From Chloroflexota bacterium (GTDB lineage: Bacteria; Chloroflexota; Limnocylindria; Limnocylindrales; CSP1-4): a DNA stretch of 27,564 bases. A program made the translations under genes and the position numbers. This document shows, one piece after another, positions 24,548-27,564 of this stretch. Below the pieces are notes generated by a model. The model searched no databases. It saw only the letters and a list, made by a program, of their open reading frames with translations, and was not told the origin of the DNA. The stretch's first letter is position 1. Each line of letters opens with the position of its first letter. The stretch lies in contig JAKAMV010000031.1 in the NCBI GenBank assembly GCA_021812735.1, forward strand, positions 1 through 27,564. The letters run 5' to 3'.

Positions 24548-24553
24548 AGCGTA
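24548..24553 (-). promoter_or_regulatory. Putative -10 (TACGCT), leaderless promoter of the GMC oxidoreductase
   Basis: On the minus strand, TACGCT ends 8 nt before the ATG at 24539. Confidence 0.4.
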
Positions 24554-24646
24554 GCGTGTCGCACCCCGGCCGGCAGGGCGGGCGCGCGTGCCGGGCCACA
24601 GCACTGCGCGGCCTCGGACGACACGGCGCGACGTGTGGCTCCGGAC

Positions 24647-24716
24647 GGCACTGCGTGCGCCGTGCGGCGCGGCCGCGCCTCCGTGCGGCACTGCGTGCGG
24701 CGCGGCCGCGCCTCCG
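24647..24716. repeat. Two-copy 33-bp-spaced direct repeat with GC palindromes
   Basis: GGCACTGCGTGCG occurs at 24647-24659 and 24687-24699, and a 22-bp segment at 24662-24683 recurs exactly at 24695-24716. Each 22-bp copy contains the 14-bp perfect palindrome GGCGCGGCCGCGCC (24666-24679 and 24699-24712). The block lies in the divergent gap between the GMC and PadR genes, which otherwise holds only the two -10 elements. Confidence 0.8.
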
Positions 24717-24760
24717 GTTGCTGCTTGCCGAGCGAGCCTGCAAGGTCGTCAGCGGACCCC

Positions 24761-24766
24761 TATGCT
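24761..24766 (+). promoter_or_regulatory. Putative -10 (TATGCT), leaderless promoter of the PadR gene
   Basis: TATGCT ends 8 nt before the ATG at 24775. Confidence 0.45.
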
Positions 24767-24774
24767 CCCGGCAC

Positions 24775-25293
24775 ATGAGTGCGTCACGCGAATTCGAACA
24801 GGGCGACGACGCCGAGACGACGCCGGGCGCGGCGGGCGGGGAGGCCGACGCCGGCTCCCGGGCACCTTCTGCGAGCGGGCTGTCCATCGCGTCCCATCGC
24901 GACGCTTCCGGCGCGCCGGTCCATCGTGGCTGGGCGCCCATGGGCACGCACCAACGCTGGATGGCGCCGTTCGTGCTGGCGATCCTCGCCAGCGGATCGG
25001 CCCACGGCTACGCCATCCTGGGCGAACTGCGACAGCTCGGCATCACGAACGGATCGGTCGATGTCGGGCAGGTGTACCGCACGCTGCGGGAACTTGAGCT
25101 GGCCGGACAGGTCCGCAGCGCATGGGCCACGGGGACGGGCCCGGCGCGCCGCGACTACGAGCTGACCGAGACCGGGTCCGCCGCCCTCGACGAGTGGGCC
25201 GCGGTCATGAAGGAGCGCGCCCGACTCGTGGCGGAGTTCGACGCCCGGTATCTCGAGTGGCTGTCGGGGCGATCGCGGCGGTCGAGCGACTGA
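24775..25293 (+). CDS. PadR-family transcriptional regulator
   Basis: Winged-helix regulator of 172 residues. The PadR core starts at about residue 62 (WMAPFVLAILASGSAHGYAILGELRQLG), followed by SVDVGQVYRTLRELELAGQVRSAWATGTGPARRDYELTETGSAALDEW, where VYRTLRELE is the recognition helix and GPARRDYELT the wing. A short basic C-terminal helix ends the protein. The first 55 residues are low-complexity (Ala, Gly, Asp, Ser) and may be disordered; an in-frame ATG at codon 56 could be an internal start. The -10 element just before the first ATG supports the longer form. It is divergent from the GMC oxidoreductase, a plausible target, and convergent with the peptidase operon. Confidence 0.9.
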   Translation: MSASREFEQGDDAETTPGAAGGEADAGSRAPSASGLSIASHRDASGAPVHRGWAPMGTHQRWMAPFVLAILASGSAHGYAILGELRQLGITNGSVDVGQVYRTLRELELAGQVRSAWATGTGPARRDYELTETGSAALDEWAAVMKERARLVAEFDARYLEWLSGRSRRSSD

Positions 25294-25330
25294 CAGGCGG
25301 CGCGGGGGACACGCCTGAACGATCCTGCCA

Positions 25331-25486
25331 CCCGTCACCTATGCTCACGAGGACTCGTAGCCGCGACGGCCAGGGACAGCCGGCCGATTCCGCAACCTTC
25401 GCCCACCAGCGATGCGCCGCGCGCATGCGTGACGGGAGTTCTCGCCTGGGGCGCGGATACCAGTCCTCCCAGGCATAGGTGACGGG
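25331..25486. repeat. 156-bp element bounded by long inverted repeats (MITE-like or large hairpin)
   Basis: The outermost 14 bp are perfect: CCCGTCACCTATGC at 25331-25344 and GCATAGGTGACGGG at 25473-25486. The pairing continues inward with gaps: AGGACT (25350-25355) with AGTCCT (25462-25467), GTA with TAC, and CCGCG (25361-25365) with CGCGG (25452-25456). Arms are about 37 nt with roughly 30 paired positions. The 82-nt interior holds a perfect hairpin ATGCGC-CGC-GCGCAT (25412-25426). No coding region and no clear target duplication are visible. It sits between two converging genes. Confidence 0.7.
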
Positions 25487-25531
25487 ATGCGCCGGCCGGC
25501 CATCGGCCGCAGCGGCTTTCCCCCCCGCCGG

Positions 25532-25885
25532 TCACGGGTAGGACGACACCTCGACGTGGCCGGTCGCGACCACGATCGAGATCCGCACGCCACGGGGCGC
25601 CGAACCGCTGGTGTCGACGTACTCCACGAGCCAGTGCTCGACACCGAAGTCGGTGACCCTGGTGGTGGTGCGCGGTGCGCTCGCGAACGACGGGTACGAA
25701 AGCCGGACGATCGTGGCGGCCGACTGCTCGGCGGCGGCCTGTGTGACCGGCGTCGGCGGGTGGAGCGCCGCGTCGAACTCGTCGGCCGAGCTGGCCAGCG
25801 GCGTCCCCAGGCCGAGCACGAGCGCGAAGCCGGCCACGAGCAGCGCGGTCCAGGCGGCGGCGAGGAGGGGGAAGCGGACCGTCAC
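25532..25885 (-). CDS. Small membrane-anchored protein coupled to the C25-like peptidase
   Basis: I do not recognise this 117-residue protein. One hydrophobic segment near the N-terminus (FPLLAAAWTALLVAGFALVLGLG) would anchor it or act as a signal peptide. An exported domain of about 85 residues follows, with FDAALHPPTPVTQAAAEQSAATIVRLSYPSFASAPRTTTRVTDFGVEHWLVEYVDTSGSAPRGVRISIVVATGHVEVSSY. The pattern (helix, then strands ending in VATGHVEV) is reminiscent of small PepSY-like inhibitory or chaperone domains, but that is a guess. GTG at 25885 overlaps the peptidase stop (GTGA, 25882-25885), so it is translationally coupled. It may be an inhibitor, chaperone or anchor for the peptidase. Confidence 0.72.
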   Translation of the reverse strand: MTVRFPLLAAAWTALLVAGFALVLGLGTPLASSADEFDAALHPPTPVTQAAAEQSAATIVRLSYPSFASAPRTTTRVTDFGVEHWLVEYVDTSGSAPRGVRISIVVATGHVEVSSYP

Positions 25886-27564
25886 GGGCGTCCCAGGTAG
25901 ACCATGTAGTGGAGCGTCTTGAGGGTGATCTCGGCGGCGTCGACGTCGCCCGCGGCAACGAGGTCGTCGATGGCCTTGGCCGTGCCCACCTTCGCCGCCT
26001 GGAACGCGTCGATCGGGGTCATGCCGCTCGCGACCGCCTTCCAGAACAGCAGCTCGAACCCGGTCCGCCCCGACGGCGTGTCGCTCGGCCCGAGCGGCAC
26101 GCTGTACGAGAGGTGCGTGTCGGCGATGTAGGCCCGCGTGCCGGACCGCAGGTAGTGCAGCGCGAGGTCGTTGTCGGCGGTCTTGTGCCTCGGCGCCTCG
26201 GCGGTGTCCAGCGTCCACGCGCCGTAGCACGCCCCGATCTGCACCACCCCGTGGCTGGTGGGGTTCGACGCGATCGTGACGCCGTCCACCTGCGAGGCGT
26301 CCGCTACCGACCACTCCGCGTCGAGCGGGTGTCGCGCGTCGAGCGGGAGCCAGGTCACGGTGTTCGCGGCCCACGAGTCCGTCGCCACGCCGATCCCGTG
26401 CAGCAGCACGTACAGGTAGCGCGAGTTCGACGCGGCCAGGTTCTGCCCGAAGGAATCGCCCTCGGTGGGCGGCGAGTAGGAGAGGCGCACCTGCGCCATC
26501 GAGCCGATCGCGTTGACGACGATTCCCGCCTGCGACCTGCGCTCCTGGTTGATCAGCGCGAAGCCCGAGCCGTCGGGCGGCACGATGTCGGAGAGCTGCG
26601 TGAGCAGCAGGTCCGCGTCGTCGGAGGAGGGGATGCGGGCGACGGCGAGGTCGGGGGTGCCGTACGGGTCGCCGTCGAGGTCGGCATAGAAGTTGTCCGA
26701 CGGGACCCAGTCGGCGGGCAGCCCCCAGTCGGCCAGGGCACGCTGCTCCGAGCTCGCCAGCGGGTTCGCCAGATGCACGTATGGCACGGTGTCGTCGTTG
26801 CCCAGGATCAGCAGGTACCTGTAGTGGCCGGCGCGCAGCAGCCGCTGGGTCTCGGCGACGGTGGCGTCGGGCGTGTCACGGGTGACGCCGTCGGCCTCGA
26901 GATCGTGGAGTTCGCCGACGCGCCGCGCCGCCGCCAGCACCGCATCGGTGCGCGAGCCCAGATGCTGTCGCAGCACCGAGGCGCGGGTCACGACGAGGAC
27001 GTCCGCCGGGCTGGCATACGGGATGGGGCCGGACTGCGTGCCGCTGCCGACGACCTCTTCGTACTGATCGCCGCCGCCCACGGTGAACGGCACCACCTCG
27101 TCGGGAACGCCGTTGTAGTCCACCTCGATCGTGTAGCTCCCGTCAGGGAACCCGTCGCCGGTGTGGAACGCGTAGACGAAGCCTGCGCCGGCGTCCTCGC
27201 CATCGCCCGACTCGTTGACCACGGTGTGCGCGGCGTCGTGCACGAAGCGGTCGCCCTCGAACAGGCGCAGCTTGAGCTCGGTGCCGGCGGGGACGTACTG
27301 CCAGCCCAGCAGGCCGAACACCGTCTGCGTCCCGCTGGCGAACTGCGTCGCTTGTCCGACGGGGTCGCCGGCGGCGTCGATGTCGGTCGCCAGCTGCAGG
27401 TGGAAGAGCACCGACTGGCCGATCGAGGGCGGCAGCGCCGGCGAGTCGACGGTCCTGGCCGGGCCGGTCGACGCGGTCGCCCAGGGACTGCCCGCGGGGG
27501 CGGCCGCGGCGCTGACCGCTGGACTGCCCGCGGGGGCGGCCGCGGCGCTGGAGACCGCTGGACT
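25882..27564 (-). CDS. Gingipain-like (peptidase C25 family) cysteine peptidase, 5' partial
   Basis: Probable secreted cysteine peptidase; 560 residues lie in the window and the frame stays open to the right edge, so the N-terminus is missing. GTG at 27411 is only an internal codon. Numbering from 27564, residues 1-25 are an Ala/Pro repeat, a beta-rich domain covers about 45-165, and a C25-like catalytic domain follows. That domain has LLILGNDDTVPY, NFYADLDGDPYGTPDLAVARIPSSD (typical C25 entry), RYLYVLLHGIG with His389, and VVQIGACYGAW with Cys446 as the likely His-Cys dyad. The tail ADTHLSYSVPLG and LLFWKAVASGMTPIDAFQAAK also fits C25 proteins. It is followed by an overlapping small membrane-anchored gene. 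Confidence 0.82.
   Translation of the reverse strand, partial: SPAVSSAAAAPAGSPAVSAAAAPAGSPWATASTGPARTVDSPALPPSIGQSVLFHLQLATDIDAAGDPVGQATQFASGTQTVFGLLGWQYVPAGTELKLRLFEGDRFVHDAAHTVVNESGDGEDAGAGFVYAFHTGDGFPDGSYTIEVDYNGVPDEVVPFTVGGGDQYEEVVGSGTQSGPIPYASPADVLVVTRASVLRQHLGSRTDAVLAAARRVGELHDLEADGVTRDTPDATVAETQRLLRAGHYRYLLILGNDDTVPYVHLANPLASSEQRALADWGLPADWVPSDNFYADLDGDPYGTPDLAVARIPSSDDADLLLTQLSDIVPPDGSGFALINQERRSQAGIVVNAIGSMAQVRLSYSPPTEGDSFGQNLAASNSRYLYVLLHGIGVATDSWAANTVTWLPLDARHPLDAEWSVADASQVDGVTIASNPTSHGVVQIGACYGAWTLDTAEAPRHKTADNDLALHYLRSGTRAYIADTHLSYSVPLGPSDTPSGRTGFELLFWKAVASGMTPIDAFQAAKVGTAKAIDDLVAAGDVDAAEITLKTLHYMVYLGRP
27485..27564. repeat. In-frame tandem repeat in the N-terminal part of the peptidase gene
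   Basis: Units of 36 bp (27485-27520) and 39 bp (27521-27559) are identical except for a GAG insertion, and a third begins at 27560. On the minus strand they encode SPAVSSAAAAPAG and SPAVSAAAAPAG. Lengths are multiples of three, which supports translation of this stretch. Confidence 0.85.

Noticed and set aside
25331..25486. Bidirectional intrinsic terminator for the converging genes
   Set aside because: The complementary arms are separated by more than 80 nt and no T-tract follows either arm. A terminator of this shape would be unusual.
25331..25486. tRNA or known small RNA gene
   Set aside because: No cloverleaf, anticodon arm or CCA-like end can be drawn, and the sequence does not resemble an RNA family I know.

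Overview
The window is about 70% G+C or more. Coding strands are dense and strongly GC3-biased, and there is no rRNA, tRNA, CRISPR array, insertion sequence or prophage. Several features suggest an uncultivated high-GC, actinobacterial-like lineage such as Actinomycetota or Chloroflexota: an Adn/Add-type helicase-nuclease beside a UvrD-like helicase with an HRDC tail, an F420-type luciferase-fold oxidoreductase, a mycoredoxin-like protein, a GT87-type membrane glycosyltransferase, and many starts that look leaderless. This placement is inference; no marker gene settles it.

Layout. 1-6429: DNA repair. An edge-truncated helicase-nuclease (+) converges on a Vsr-type mismatch endonuclease (-), followed by a divergent UvrD/HRDC helicase (+). 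6457-8186: a two-gene ABC-2 type exporter (-). 8468-12791: a MarR regulator and two half-transporters (-), forming one translationally coupled operon for a heterodimeric ABC exporter with one degenerate ATP site and a palindromic operator in its leader. 12999-14689: a methyltransferase coupled behind an LLM-class oxidoreductase (-). 14740-15636: an integral membrane GT87-like protein (+). 15725-17789: an aromatic/aspartate aminotransferase and a VIT1/CCC1 metal transporter, each with its own promoter (-). 17907-18182: a small CGDC redoxin (+). 18208-18573: a small acidic protein (-). 18742-20046: a WbpA-like UDP-sugar dehydrogenase (+). 20413-21804: a DAO-family flavoprotein (+). 21882-22448: a degenerate GGDEF protein (-). 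22650-24539: a GMC oxidoreductase of long-chain-alcohol-oxidase/cholesterol-oxidase type (-). 24775-25293: a PadR regulator (+). 25532-27564: a gingipain-like (C25) cysteine peptidase running off the right edge, coupled to a small membrane-anchored protein (-).

Most of the region reads as ordinary metabolism, export and repair in short operons. The unexplained structure is mainly intergenic. It includes a 156-bp element bounded by long inverted repeats between the PadR gene and the peptidase operon. A set of palindromes sharing a TGAGCG core lies behind the sugar dehydrogenase. There are also four perfect 13-bp tandem repeats, mutually exclusive hairpins before the ABC-2 operon, and a recurring -10 hexamer placed 6-8 nt before start codons. 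I found no clear-cut new multi-gene system. The closest candidate is the peptidase/small membrane protein pair.
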